From Hyphomicrobiales bacterium (GTDB lineage Bacteria; Pseudomonadota; Alphaproteobacteria; Rhizobiales; Beijerinckiaceae), in the NCBI GenBank assembly GCA_930633495.1, contig CAKNFJ010000001.1, positions 2,105,001 through 2,169,000 on the forward strand: a stretch of DNA of 64,000 bases, written 5' to 3'. The position numbers were made by a program, and so were the translations under genes. The notes beneath the pieces were generated by a model, which was not told the origin of the DNA, searched no databases, and saw nothing but the letters and a program-made list of their open reading frames with translations. The first letter of the stretch is position 1. Each line of letters opens with the position of its first letter. Of this stretch, positions 10,301-18,471 are shown piece after piece.

Positions 10301-10976
10301 GAGCGCCCGCGACGTGCCGCTCGCCGATTTCGCCCGGCTCTTCGCGCCCGCCGGCATCATGGACAAGTTCTACAAGGAGCGGCTCGAACCTTTCGTCGAC
10401 ACCTCGAAACCGCAATGGAACTGGCGCGTCGACAGCCGCGTCGCGCGCGCCCTCTCGCCGACGACTTTGCGCGAGTTCCAGCGCGCCACCGAGATCAAGG
10501 AAGCCTTCTTCCCGACCGGCGGCAACCTGCCCTCGTTCCAGATGGTGGTGACGCCGACCGCGCTCTCGGCCGATGCGGCCAACGCCAAGCTGGAGATCAA
10601 CGGCTTCACCGTCACCAGCCAGCAGGGCGTGAACACGCCGACCCCGGTGATGTGGCCGGGCGGCGGGGTCGGCAAGACGGCGATCACGCTGACGCTCGGC
10701 GCCAGCAACAATTCCGGCGGCATGTTCGGCGGCGGCTTCTTCTCCTCGGGCTCGCAACAGCAGCCGCAAGGCGAGGCCAAGCTCTTCGAGAAGGAGGGCA
10801 CCTGGTCGTTCTTCCGCCTGCTCGATGCCGGCTCGGTGCTGAAGCAGGGTGACAATGTCGGCTTCACGCTCAATGCCGGCGGCCGACAGGTCGGCTATTC
10901 CTTCGGCGTCGGCTCGCTCAAGAACCCGCTGATCCTGCCGGCGCTGCGGGAGATCCGCTGCCCTACGGGAATCTGA
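7350..10976 (+). CDS. tssM: T6SS membrane protein TssM (IcmF)
   Basis: Large inner-membrane protein that spans to the periplasm and forms the T6SS channel with TssL (and TssJ). The 1208 residues contain two N-terminal membrane spans (about 6-33 and 46-66), a cytoplasmic NTPase-like domain with an intact Walker A (GPPGAGKTT, 122-130) and a LIDTAGRY Walker B-like motif, a third span (about 431-455), and a long periplasmic part ending in the DUF1215/IcmF C-terminal region. The intact P-loop suggests nucleotide binding, which some TssM homologues have lost. The gene is full length, and tagF follows after three bases. Confidence 0.95.
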   Translation: MNLATWLRIAAILVGALALAALIWFGGPFLALGEFRPFESFWARLPVVLLLMLGALAWMALIVIRRRKATAALTEALEKEEPTGDGAALSNAMKDALATLKSARGKGGGDYLYDLPWYVIIGPPGAGKTTALVNSGLKFPLARGTTPAAVAGNGGTRYCDWWFAEDAVLIDTAGRYTTQDTDTKAEKASWLSFLDLLKTNRPRQPINGVLVAISVEDLLTASPDEIAAHADAIRARLLELHERLKVDFPVYAVFTKADLIAGFSEFFGSLTEPQRRMVWGHTFQTADKTRNLIGDVPPEYDALIERLTERLADRLQDEPNPTARAQIFGFPSQMATLKRSIVDFLTRVFEPTRYHANATLRGFYFTSGTQEGTPIDQLIGALSRNFGSDHAGAAAFSGKGKSYFLTDLIQKVVIGESGWVSTDLGAARRTTMLRVAGFATVAILSLAALGLWWTSFSRNSDLITATNYGLADYRSAAAPVLQETTVSDRNFSRVLPLLHKLRNMPAGYATQGEPTPTLATFGLSQRERLQNAGEITYQQALERMLRSRIIFRLEEQLEANANNPGFVYEALKVYMMVGGQAKLDRELVTSWMRLDWAENLFPGPANAKGREALEEHLTAMLDLDEGTGEPIVRLNQSLIEQSQRTLRRLSIAERAYELLRTQSRSQGQKDWVASQRGGSDVRLVFEGVAGEDLDQIRVPYFYTYEGFQNAFIGRLGDIGDRIERERWVLGENADQQAITAQYATLFQDLMKLYSRDYVASWQRALKRLKLRPLNADKPRYVALSAIAAPTSPLKQLLESLRDETQLTKERPDAKKAVAAAAANAAAQTLEKRANDALGRLGANLPLAAPGVDRVLSGGTESALGADVETQFKPFHVLVDGDLGRRPVDQLLQTFAEINQNLATAATNPAQSAAANAALVPLIATLRANSSRYPAPFDAMIIQAVNDFEGDATGATVALLRQALAEQVTRVCNDVMNNRYPFTKASARDVPLADFARLFAPAGIMDKFYKERLEPFVDTSKPQWNWRVDSRVARALSPTTLREFQRATEIKEAFFPTGGNLPSFQMVVTPTALSADAANAKLEINGFTVTSQQGVNTPTPVMWPGGGVGKTAITLTLGASNNSGGMFGGGFFSSGSQQQPQGEAKLFEKEGTWSFFRLLDAGSVLKQGDNVGFTLNAGGRQVGYSFGVGSLKNPLILPALREIRCPTGI

Positions 10977-10979
10977 CGC

Positions 10980-11684
10980 GTGCCCTGCGGCCTGTTCGGC
11001 AAGCTCCCCGCCAAGCGCGATTTCATCGCGCTCAACGCTCCCGCCGCCTTTCTCACCCCCTACGAGGCATGGCTGCAGGGCGGGCTGACGGCGAGCCGCC
11101 TCGCGCTCGGCCAGCGCTGGCAGGAGGCCTATCTCAACGCGCCGATCTGGCGCTTCTGGCTCGGCGGCGCCCATGGCGGGCACAGCGTGGCCGGCGCGTT
11201 CATGCCCTCGGTCGATGCCATCGGCCGCTATTTCCCGCTCACGGTCTTCGGCACGGCCTCTCGCGGCACCGCGATCCCGCCACCCGAGCTCGACCCGCAG
11301 GACGCCTGGTTCGAGGCGATCGAGGATTTCCTGCTCCATGCGCTGGAACCGGAGGCGAGCTACGACATCGTCTCGCAGCGCCTTGCCGCCCTGCCCGACC
11401 CTCACGACCGGCATCTCGCCAGCCCGCCGCGGGACATGGCGCGCCTGCCCGACGGCACCATCGTCAGCGCGGCCGCTGGCCCCGGCTTTCCCGAGCGGCT
11501 CGCGGCGCTGCGCGTGGAAGACCATGCCAAGGCCTATGCCCATGCCTGCTATCTCTGGACGGCAGGCGGCCCGAATTTCGAACCCCTGACGCTGGCCGGC
11601 TACGCCCTGCCCGACCCGCATCTCTTTTCCGGCCTGCTGACCGGGCGCTTCGACACCTTCCTCGAACCGGAGCGCCGGGAGTGA
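10980..11684 (+). CDS. tagF: T6SS-associated protein TagF
   Basis: TagF is known as a post-translational repressor of T6SS assembly, acting independently of or parallel to the PpkA/PppA pathway. The 234-residue protein starts with the family signature GLFGKLPAKRDFIALNAP, followed by PYEAWLQGGL and WRFWLGGA, and matches stand-alone TagF in length. The start is a GTG at 10980, three bases after the tssM stop, indicating coupled translation. There is no membrane segment. It is followed 13 bases later by pppA, which places both negative regulators in tandem. Confidence 0.88.
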   Translation: MPCGLFGKLPAKRDFIALNAPAAFLTPYEAWLQGGLTASRLALGQRWQEAYLNAPIWRFWLGGAHGGHSVAGAFMPSVDAIGRYFPLTVFGTASRGTAIPPPELDPQDAWFEAIEDFLLHALEPEASYDIVSQRLAALPDPHDRHLASPPRDMARLPDGTIVSAAAGPGFPERLAALRVEDHAKAYAHACYLWTAGGPNFEPLTLAGYALPDPHLFSGLLTGRFDTFLEPERRE

Positions 11685-11697
11685 TGAGGGCCCTGTC

Positions 11698-12495
11698 ATG
11701 AACGATCGCGCCCGCGGCAGCGCCCGTTTCGAGACCGGCTGCGTGAGCCATACCGGCAAGGTGCGCAAGGCGAACGAGGACAACTACATCCTGCGCCCGG
11801 AGAACGGCCTCTGGGCGGTGGCCGACGGCATGGGCGGCCATGAGAACGGCGCGCTCGCCAGCGCGACGGTGGTCGCGGCGCTGGAGGAGGTCGGAGCGGC
11901 ACGCTCGGCGCCAGAACTGCTGGCGATGCTGGAAGGCAGCGTGCTCAAGGCCAATGCCGATCTGAACGAGCAGATCCGCCAGCGCGGCGGCGCGCCGATG
12001 GGTGCCACCCTGGTCTGCCTGCTCGTCCATGAGCGGAATTTTGCCTGTCTCTGGTCGGGCGACAGCCGGATCTACCTCGTGCGCAACGGCCGGATCGCCC
12101 AGATTTCGCGCGACCATACCGAGGTCCAGGACATGGTCGATCGCGGCCTGCTGACGCCCGAAGAGGCGCGGCGTTCGCCGCGCCGGCACGTCATCACCCA
12201 TGCGATCGGCGTGCATGAAGCGCCGGAACTCGACCTGGAGAACGGCGAGATCGTTGATGGCGACGCCTTCCTGCTCTGCTCGGACGGGCTGACGGAGCAT
12301 GTCGCCGACACCGAGATCCTGCAGGCGGTCGCTGGCGGCGGGGCGCAGGCCGCCTGCGACGCCCTACTGGCGCTGACGCTGGAGCGGGGCGCACGCGACA
12401 ACGTCACCATCGTCGTCGTCCGCTATCGACAGGGCGCAAGCGAGAGAACACGCTGGATGCCGAACAGATCTCCGCGAGGGAGCAGCACGCCATGA
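11698..12495 (+). CDS. pppA: PP2C-family Ser/Thr phosphatase PppA
   Basis: Metal-dependent phosphatase that reverses PpkA phosphorylation and damps T6SS firing. The 265 residues show all PP2C motifs in order: RKANEDNYI, VADGMGGHENG (metal-binding Asp and Gly), LWSGDSRIYLVRNG, SRDHT, LLCSDGLTEHV and ARDNVTIVVVR. It is soluble and cytoplasmic. The stop codon overlaps the ppkA ATG by four bases, so the phosphatase and kinase are made together. A short C-terminal tail (about 245-265) goes beyond the fold and is poorly conserved in appearance. Confidence 0.93.
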   Translation: MNDRARGSARFETGCVSHTGKVRKANEDNYILRPENGLWAVADGMGGHENGALASATVVAALEEVGAARSAPELLAMLEGSVLKANADLNEQIRQRGGAPMGATLVCLLVHERNFACLWSGDSRIYLVRNGRIAQISRDHTEVQDMVDRGLLTPEEARRSPRRHVITHAIGVHEAPELDLENGEIVDGDAFLLCSDGLTEHVADTEILQAVAGGGAQAACDALLALTLERGARDNVTIVVVRYRQGASERTRWMPNRSPRGSSTP

Positions 12496-14510
12496 GCGAC
12501 GACTCCGAGCGCACCGTCTTCGCCCCCCGCCCCAATGCCCGCATCGGCACGCGGCTGAACGGCATCTACGAGATCGAGAGCCTGATCGCGGTCGGCGGCA
12601 TGGGCGAGGTCTACAAGGGCCGCGCGATCCAGACCGGCGACGCGGTGGCGATCAAGATGATCCGCCCCGACATGGCGCGCGACGAGGCGGTGATCGCGCT
12701 GTTCCGGCGCGAGGCGGCGGCCCTGCACAACCTCTACAACGAAGCCATCGTCCGCTACTACGTCTTCGCGATCGACCCGGTGACGGAGTCGCCCTATCTC
12801 GCCATGGAGTTCGTCGACGGGCAGCCCCTGTCCGAACGCATCAAGCAACAGCCCCTGTCGCTCGACGAGGCCGACATCCTGCGCCAGCGCGTCGGCCCCG
12901 GGCTGCACGCCGCCCACCGGCTCGGCATCGTCCACCGCGACATCTCGCCCGACAACATCATCCTGCCCGGCGGCGACCCGTCGCGCGCCAAGATCATCGA
13001 TTTCGGCATCGCCCGTTCCAGCCTCCTAGGCGAAGGCACCGTGATCGGCTCCGGCTTCGCCGGCAAATACAACTATGTCTCGCCCGAACAGCTCGGCCTC
13101 TACAGCGGCGAGGTCACCGGCCGCTCCGACATGTATTCCTTCGCGCTGGTGCTGGCCGAGGCGGTGACCGGCCGCGCGCTCGACATGGGCGGCAGCCAGG
13201 TCCAGATCCTCGACAAGCGCCGCCGCCTGCCGGATCTCTCCAGCGTCGACGCCCGGCTGCGGCCCCTGCTCGCGCGCATGCTCGCGCCGGATCCGAACGA
13301 CCGCCCCTCCGACATGGCCGAGGTCGCCAACTGGCAGGCGCAGGCAGTCGGCGGAAAACCCGCCACCGGCCGTTCGACCGAGAAGCAGGGCCGCTCCCCG
13401 CTGCCGCTGGTCGCCGGCGTGGCAGCGCTCGCCCTGCTCGGCATCGGCGGCCTCTACGGTTGGAACCTGCTGAAATCGGACGGAGCCGCGCCAACGGCGC
13501 GGCCCGCCCTCGACAGCCCACCTCCGCTTTCCGAAGCGCCCGCGAACAGCGCAAGCACCAATAACGCGCCGTCCCTGACGGAAGCGGCACAGGCACCGCC
13601 GCCACCGGCCGCCCCGGAAAGGCCCAGTACGCCGGCTGTTCCTCCTGCGCCGCCTCCTCCCCCGGCCCAGCCGGCAGTGCCGCCCCCCGGGCCTCCGGCT
13701 GCCGCGAACCAGATCGCGACCAACACGGATACGCGGCCTCCTGCTCCACAGCCGGCCCCCGCCATTCCCGAGCCGCCGCCTGCACCTCCCGTGCAACAGG
13801 CGGAGAAGTCGCCCGTCTCCGCCAGCCTGCAATCGCCGCCGGCCGGCAGCAGCCTCCCCGCAATCGTGGCCAAGCCCGATCCCGAGTTGCTCAAGCCGGG
13901 CGAGCGCATCGAGCTCTACATCCGCAATTTCGACGGTGGGCCCTGCTTCTTCCTCTGGCCGCTCGAGATCGGCGAACGCAAGGCGACGGTCGAAGGCTTC
14001 GGCAGCGCGACCGAGCCTTTCGTCAGGTTCGACAACGCCTTCAAGGCGGCCAACGGCTTCGAGGCGCAGATCCAGCTGCGCCCGGTCACCGCCGCGCAAT
14101 GCCCGATGGTCGATTTCCTGCGCCAGCCCGGCATCGCCATCGACCGCAGCCCAAGGCTCCAGATCGGCGCCTTCACCATGAAGAGCGGCGACGTGCTGAA
14201 CGGCTCGGTCGAGGCCGGCAACGGCCTCAACCTCGATGTCGTGCTGATCGGCGACGACGGCATGGTCTACAACCTCGCCAACTTCACCCGCCGCGAGGGC
14301 AACAAGGCCGTCTTCAACCTCAAACTCGAATCGACCGGCGGCACGGCACGGCCGCAGACCGTGCTCGCGCTGGCCAGCCAGGAGCCCCTGCCGGCGCTCT
14401 CAGGCCCCAACCCGGCGCCGGCCGGCGAGTTCTTCGCCAATCTCAAGCTCGATCTCGCGCGCCAGAATGGCAAGCTCGGCCTGGCGATCAAGTACTTCCG
14501 GGTGGAGTGA
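12492..14510 (+). CDS. ppkA: T6SS Ser/Thr protein kinase PpkA
   Basis: Transmembrane kinase that switches on T6SS by phosphorylating the FHA protein. The kinase domain (about residues 25-290) has a glycine loop (VGGMGEVYKG), K55 in VAIK, catalytic D150 in VHRDISPDN, and D170 in IDFGIA, so it should be active. One membrane span (about 304-327) leads to a Pro/Ala-rich linker (about 330-450) and a periplasmic C-terminal domain (about 455-672) containing GERIELYIRNFDGGPCFFLW, which resembles DUF4384-type sensor regions. It lacks the VWA domain found in some PpkA proteins. It overlaps pppA by four bases and ends the plus-strand T6SS operon. Confidence 0.93.
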   Translation: MSDDSERTVFAPRPNARIGTRLNGIYEIESLIAVGGMGEVYKGRAIQTGDAVAIKMIRPDMARDEAVIALFRREAAALHNLYNEAIVRYYVFAIDPVTESPYLAMEFVDGQPLSERIKQQPLSLDEADILRQRVGPGLHAAHRLGIVHRDISPDNIILPGGDPSRAKIIDFGIARSSLLGEGTVIGSGFAGKYNYVSPEQLGLYSGEVTGRSDMYSFALVLAEAVTGRALDMGGSQVQILDKRRRLPDLSSVDARLRPLLARMLAPDPNDRPSDMAEVANWQAQAVGGKPATGRSTEKQGRSPLPLVAGVAALALLGIGGLYGWNLLKSDGAAPTARPALDSPPPLSEAPANSASTNNAPSLTEAAQAPPPPAAPERPSTPAVPPAPPPPPAQPAVPPPGPPAAANQIATNTDTRPPAPQPAPAIPEPPPAPPVQQAEKSPVSASLQSPPAGSSLPAIVAKPDPELLKPGERIELYIRNFDGGPCFFLWPLEIGERKATVEGFGSATEPFVRFDNAFKAANGFEAQIQLRPVTAAQCPMVDFLRQPGIAIDRSPRLQIGAFTMKSGDVLNGSVEAGNGLNLDVVLIGDDGMVYNLANFTRREGNKAVFNLKLESTGGTARPQTVLALASQEPLPALSGPNPAPAGEFFANLKLDLARQNGKLGLAIKYFRVE

Positions 14511-14518
14511 GCGCACAG

Positions 14519-14532
14519 CCCGCCATGGCGGG
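14519..14532. terminator. Short perfect palindrome between convergent genes
   Basis: A 14-base perfect inverted repeat, CCCGCCATGGCGGG, lies in the 28-base gap between ppkA and the convergent small gene at 14539. Its centre leaves almost no loop and no T-run follows on either strand, so a role in transcription termination is only a guess from position. Confidence 0.25.
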
Positions 14533-14538
14533 GAAACG

Positions 14539-14817
14539 TCATTCCTCTCGGTAGAGCATCCCCCAGGCGTCCTGCCAGACGCCTTCCGGATCGACGACCA
14601 CGACCGGCGCCCTGATCTCGTTGGCGAGATGCACGGCGGTGCGAAACGCCTCCTTGGCCGCCAGCTCGTCGCTGACGAAGTCGTTGACGAGATGCCCGGC
14701 CGCGAGATCGGCGGGGCACAGCACGCGGCCCAGGGCTTCGTCGCCGCGCTGCGTCAGGCTGAGCGTGATCGCGTCCGCCTGCGGCTCGTCGACCTGCTCG
14801 AAACGATTTCCGGCCAT
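14539..14817 (-). CDS. Small conserved protein of unknown function
   Basis: A 92-residue soluble protein, mixed alpha/beta, without signal peptide or membrane segment. Notable stretches are ITLSLTQRGDEALGRVL and a C-terminal VVVVDPEGVWQDAWGMLYREE. Similar small proteins occur in Hyphomicrobiales, but I know no function for them. It is the last gene of a minus-strand trio with the transglycosylase and methyltransferase, 51 bases after the former's stop. Its presence between T6SS genes is the only functional hint. Confidence 0.6.
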   Translation of the reverse strand: MAGNRFEQVDEPQADAITLSLTQRGDEALGRVLCPADLAAGHLVNDFVSDELAAKEAFRTAVHLANEIRAPVVVVDPEGVWQDAWGMLYREE

Positions 14818-14868
14818 GCCCTCTCTCCCTTCCTGTTTCCCGGGGCCTGCGGCTTCCGGGCCGACGCT

Positions 14869-16593
14869 CTACTTCTTCGGCGGGGGTCGGCTGATCCCCG
14901 CCCCCATCGTCGGCCGGACCGCGCTGTAACGATCGAGCCTGACCTTGATCATGTCGTTGAACTTCTTGTGCACCTCGGAGACGGAGAGCGTCTTGGTCTC
15001 GCCGCCGGCATCGGCATAGAAGATCGGCCGGTTGGCCTGCGCCGGCTTGGGCAGAAGCTCGGCCGCCTTGACGCCCGGCGTCTCCTCCATCGTCTCGATG
15101 AAGGTCTGCGCCGCATCCGGCCCGAGGAAGTGGATCAGGTAGATCTCGCCGCCGGTGAGATGGCGCCCGAGCGCCCGCTCCAGCCGCAGCGTGTCGCGCT
15201 TCAGCATCTCCGCCGCCAGAAGCGCGGAGATATAGGGCTCGCGGCGCATGTCGAGGATACGCTGGCGCTCATTAGCGTCGCCGACGACGAATTGCCGCCC
15301 CGAGCGGCCGATCAGCTTCGCATCGTTCGCGAGCCCATGCCGGGTTCCGAACTCGTAGATCACGCCGAGCCAGGTCTGCTCGATGAACTGGTAGAGGCCC
15401 GTGGCGGAGGAGGTCTTTGCTTTCACGCCCGTCGAGAAGGAGGATTCCTTGTCCGCGACCGCCATCAGCAGCGTCGGATCGGCGCCGACGACCTTGCTGG
15501 CGCGGACGATGGTGTCGACCAGATGCCGGCGGATCTTGATCGGCCCGAAGGTGAGGACCTGATCGGGGTCGCCGCTGGAGATCTGCGGCGGAGGCTGCGG
15601 CGCGCCGCTGGGCGAGACGGGGCCGGACGGAGCACCCTGCATCTTCGGGGGCACCAGCAGGATGTTCGACGGCAGCTGCAGCTGGTTGACCGGCACCTGC
15701 TGCGTCGGCGCTTCGTCCTGCGGCTTGATCGCCGCGAGCGAGGGATCGTTGTCGAGCGCGAACTGGGCCGCCTGCCGCGCACCCTCCAGATCCTGCTCGA
15801 CCGACGACAGGATCAGGGAGGGCCGAGCGGGTGCATCCTTCAGCGCCGGAACGTCGCCCGTCGCGACATCCGCGGCCTGATCCGCCGTCGGTCGCTCCTG
15901 CTGCTGCAACCGCGCATAGGCGAGCCCGAGCACGGCCGCCGCCAGGCAGGCGGCGCCTGCCGCCACCGCGGCGATCGCCATCCGGCCCGACGAGGCCTTC
16001 CTGGGCGGTGCCTCAGGCACGGCGGCTTGCGCCTTCATCGCGGTGGCTGGCGTGGCTACGGGCGATGGCGCGGCAACCGGAGAAGGAGCGGCCGGCTTCG
16101 GCGCAGCGACAGTCGGCGGCGCCTCCCTGCGCGTCGGCGGGCTTGCTGCGGATTTCGCTGCGGCGGCGGCCGCCTCCTCCCGGCCGCCCGTCACGAGGCG
16201 GCGCAGCGCGACGAGCCAGCCGGCATCGGCCCGGTCGCCAAGCGCCGTCAGTTCGTCGACCAGCCGCTGCGCCGTGAGCTGCGGCACGCCCGCCTCGCGC
16301 GTCAGGGCCTGAACCACGCCCTTGCCGGACTCCTCCGTCATCAGCTTCAGCGCAAAAAACCAGAGCTGCAGCGGCGTGCGCCGGCTCTCTAGCGCCGTGC
16401 CGGCGGCCGGATAGAGGATGTAGTTGCAGTGGTTGCAAGCGAAGCCCCGCAGCTTGGGGCGCGGCTGGAACTGCGCCGCCCGCCCGCAAGCCGGGCAGGC
16501 CATGCCGGTTCCGCCATGGCGCAGGCGCATCAACGCGGCAAGGCAAGCTTCCTCCGGATACAGCGCCTGGAATTGCCGGAAGCGCTCACTCAT
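14869..16593 (-). CDS. Membrane-anchored lytic transglycosylase with transposase-like zinc-ribbon N-terminus
   Basis: A 574-residue three-part protein. Residues about 15-135 carry a zinc ribbon (C33, C36, C53, C56 in CPAC and CNHC) followed by helices (PLQLWFFALKLMTEESGKGV, TAQRLVDEL) that resemble the N-terminal zinc ribbon and helix-turn-helix of IS1595-type transposases. A Pro/Ala linker and a single membrane span (about 205-227) come next. Residues about 350-550 form a soluble lytic transglycosylase (SLT) domain with the catalytic Glu E383 in DKESSF and the supporting ATGLYQF motif. The predicted topology is cytoplasmic ribbon and periplasmic muramidase. It may open peptidoglycan for the T6SS. 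ATG 16593 was chosen because the ribbon begins there; an upstream start at 16689 would add unrelated residues and overlap the methyltransferase end. Confidence 0.8.
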   Translation of the reverse strand: MSERFRQFQALYPEEACLAALMRLRHGGTGMACPACGRAAQFQPRPKLRGFACNHCNYILYPAAGTALESRRTPLQLWFFALKLMTEESGKGVVQALTREAGVPQLTAQRLVDELTALGDRADAGWLVALRRLVTGGREEAAAAAAKSAASPPTRREAPPTVAAPKPAAPSPVAAPSPVATPATAMKAQAAVPEAPPRKASSGRMAIAAVAAGAACLAAAVLGLAYARLQQQERPTADQAADVATGDVPALKDAPARPSLILSSVEQDLEGARQAAQFALDNDPSLAAIKPQDEAPTQQVPVNQLQLPSNILLVPPKMQGAPSGPVSPSGAPQPPPQISSGDPDQVLTFGPIKIRRHLVDTIVRASKVVGADPTLLMAVADKESSFSTGVKAKTSSATGLYQFIEQTWLGVIYEFGTRHGLANDAKLIGRSGRQFVVGDANERQRILDMRREPYISALLAAEMLKRDTLRLERALGRHLTGGEIYLIHFLGPDAAQTFIETMEETPGVKAAELLPKPAQANRPIFYADAGGETKTLSVSEVHKKFNDMIKVRLDRYSAVRPTMGAGISRPPPKK

Positions 16594-16657
16594 CCTGCCT
16601 GTCGACGCTCCAACTCCCTCGCCTGAGGTTACGCTTCGCCGCAGATCGCGACAATCG

Positions 16658-18205
16658 TCAGGCCCGGAGCAAGCCGAGACGCGCCACATCCTGGAGATGC
16701 ATCGCGACCTCCTCGGCCGTGGCCCGCTCCGGCAGGTTCATGGCGTCGCCGGCCCGCGCCTCAGCGAGGAAGGCGTTCATCGCGTCGAGAAGCTGGCCGC
16801 GATCGCGGGTCCCGTCGAGCAGGCAGACGAATTTGCGCACCACGATGCTGTCGAGTTGGACCGTCCGGTGACGCAGATCGGTGACCTCCAGCGCGCTCTC
16901 GGCCTGCCAGCGCACGATATCGCTCGCGACCGGCCTCTCGTTGACCGTCGTCGTCAACGTCGGCGGCTCGAGCCGGATGTCGATGAGGCCGGCCTTGAAG
17001 ATCGCGATCAGTGCCCCTTCCAGACGTTCTATCTCGCGCGCCCGGTCGGGGCCGAGCGCATCGCCGACCTCCGCGCAGCAATGCGCGACGAGATCGTCCC
17101 AGGCGATGCTCGCCGGCCAGAGCGCGCTCATCAAACCCAGGGCCGCCTTGCACAGGGGCAGGTCCACGGAGAGACGCGCGCCCTCCTGGAACTGGAAGCG
17201 CTCGACGCCCGGCCTCGCCTCACCCTCGGCCTGCGGAACAGGCCGCACATCCGCAGCCAGATAATACGGCCGCAGCGCATCCGGCCGGATGCCGTGCCGC
17301 AGCGGAATATCGGCCCGGCAGAGCAACGTCTCGCGAAAGGCCCGGCCGATCAGCAGGTCGAGCATCTGCTCGCGCAGCGCCGAAGCCTCCAGGGGAATCT
17401 GCGCCAGCATCTGCTGCGCCGGGCCCTTGGCACCCGCCAGGCTGGGAAACGACGCCTCGGCCAGGAATTGCAGCCCGTGACGCTGCGCGACCGAGAGCAC
17501 CTCATGCAGCGCAAAGGCGCGCGCACCCGGATTGAGGTCATCGTGATAGAGCACGTTGTCCGGCAGCTCATCGACCTGCTTCAGGCGCTGACGCAGGGCG
17601 GCGCCGTGGAAGCTTTCCGGGTCGCTGGCCTCCGCCACCGCCTTGAGAGACGCCCGCGCCACGCTCACGCGCTCCTTGGGATCGGCGACATCGCGCGTCG
17701 CAAACAGCATGACGTCGCGGGCCAGGTCGCGCATCCGGCAGCCGGGCAGCGCATTGTAGCTGAGATAGGCCACGCCCTGCGGCGCCAGCAGCTCGCCGAA
17801 GAGCGCGACGATGCGCTCGCGAACCGGGTCCGGCACCCAGGAATAGACACCGTGGACGATGATGTAGTCGAAGGTCCCGATGTCGCGCGTCACCGCGAGG
17901 ATGTCGCGCTGCTCGAAAGAGAGATTGTCCAGCCCGAGCTCCGCCGCCTCGGCCTTGGCCTGCCGGATCGAGGCACCGCTGAGGTCGATGCCGACGAACT
18001 CGCTCTGCGGATATTGGGCCGCCATTGGGATCAGGTTGCCGCCGCGCCCGCATCCGAGTTCGAGAACCCGCATCGCCGCCGCGGGCGCCGGTTCCAGCCC
18101 ATGAAAATGAGCGATGGTCGCCAATCGGGTCGGATGGGTCTGGGAGAAGGAATGGGCCGGGTAGGCTACGGCGTCGTAGGGGTTGGTGGCTGGCTCGCTC
18201 GACAT
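16658..18205 (-). CDS. Class I SAM methyltransferase with methyltransferase regulatory domain
   Basis: A 515-residue protein. The N-terminal half is a Rossmann methyltransferase with motif I VLELGCGRGGN (about residues 47-57), VGIDLSG (motif II) and FDYIIVHGVYSWVP. The middle (about 215-310) matches the methyltransferase regulatory domain (PF10119 type). The C-terminal part (about 370-515) holds a winged-helix-like region typical of these proteins. The substrate is unknown; protein or small-molecule methylation are both possible. It heads the minus-strand trio, 64 bases before the transglycosylase ATG. Such genes are sometimes found near alphaproteobacterial T6SS clusters, which is recall rather than proof. 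Confidence 0.8.
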   Translation of the reverse strand: MSSEPATNPYDAVAYPAHSFSQTHPTRLATIAHFHGLEPAPAAAMRVLELGCGRGGNLIPMAAQYPQSEFVGIDLSGASIRQAKAEAAELGLDNLSFEQRDILAVTRDIGTFDYIIVHGVYSWVPDPVRERIVALFGELLAPQGVAYLSYNALPGCRMRDLARDVMLFATRDVADPKERVSVARASLKAVAEASDPESFHGAALRQRLKQVDELPDNVLYHDDLNPGARAFALHEVLSVAQRHGLQFLAEASFPSLAGAKGPAQQMLAQIPLEASALREQMLDLLIGRAFRETLLCRADIPLRHGIRPDALRPYYLAADVRPVPQAEGEARPGVERFQFQEGARLSVDLPLCKAALGLMSALWPASIAWDDLVAHCCAEVGDALGPDRAREIERLEGALIAIFKAGLIDIRLEPPTLTTTVNERPVASDIVRWQAESALEVTDLRHRTVQLDSIVVRKFVCLLDGTRDRGQLLDAMNAFLAEARAGDAMNLPERATAEEVAMHLQDVARLGLLRA

Positions 18206-18471
18206 GGCCCTCGTCCAGCTCCTCAGGCTTCGTTTCGTCCAGGCATGGCGCCTGCCTCACCCGTCGCGGCGAGCATTAGCGTCACGCCCGACAGCCGAAG
18301 CGACCCCAGCGACGCGCAAGAGGCACGCGATCCGCACAGTGGCACGCAATCGCGCGAAAGACGACACTCCGCTCCATATCGCATCCGCCGGCTTCCGGTT
18401 GCCGGTTCAGATCTCGCCGGTTTCATGCCGGGAGGCGCATAGGCGGGAGCACGCGTGGCCATGTGTCCTGG
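18206..18471. promoter_or_regulatory. Intergenic region upstream of the methyltransferase
   Basis: A 266-base gap separating the T6SS-linked minus-strand trio from the downstream end of aspT. It should contain the promoter of the methyltransferase operon and a terminator for aspT. No clear promoter pair or stem-loop with T-run was visible by eye. Confidence 0.35.

Noticed and set aside
7494..11783. A 1429-codon open frame on the minus strand across tssM and tagF
   Set aside because: It is exactly antisense to two recognisable T6SS genes, low in complexity (Arg, Ala, Gly, Asp) and without any domain; a product of GC-rich third codon positions.
14869..16593. An insertion sequence, because of the transposase-like zinc ribbon
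   Set aside because: No DDE catalytic domain, terminal inverted repeats or target duplication; the ribbon is fused to a transglycosylase in one intact gene.
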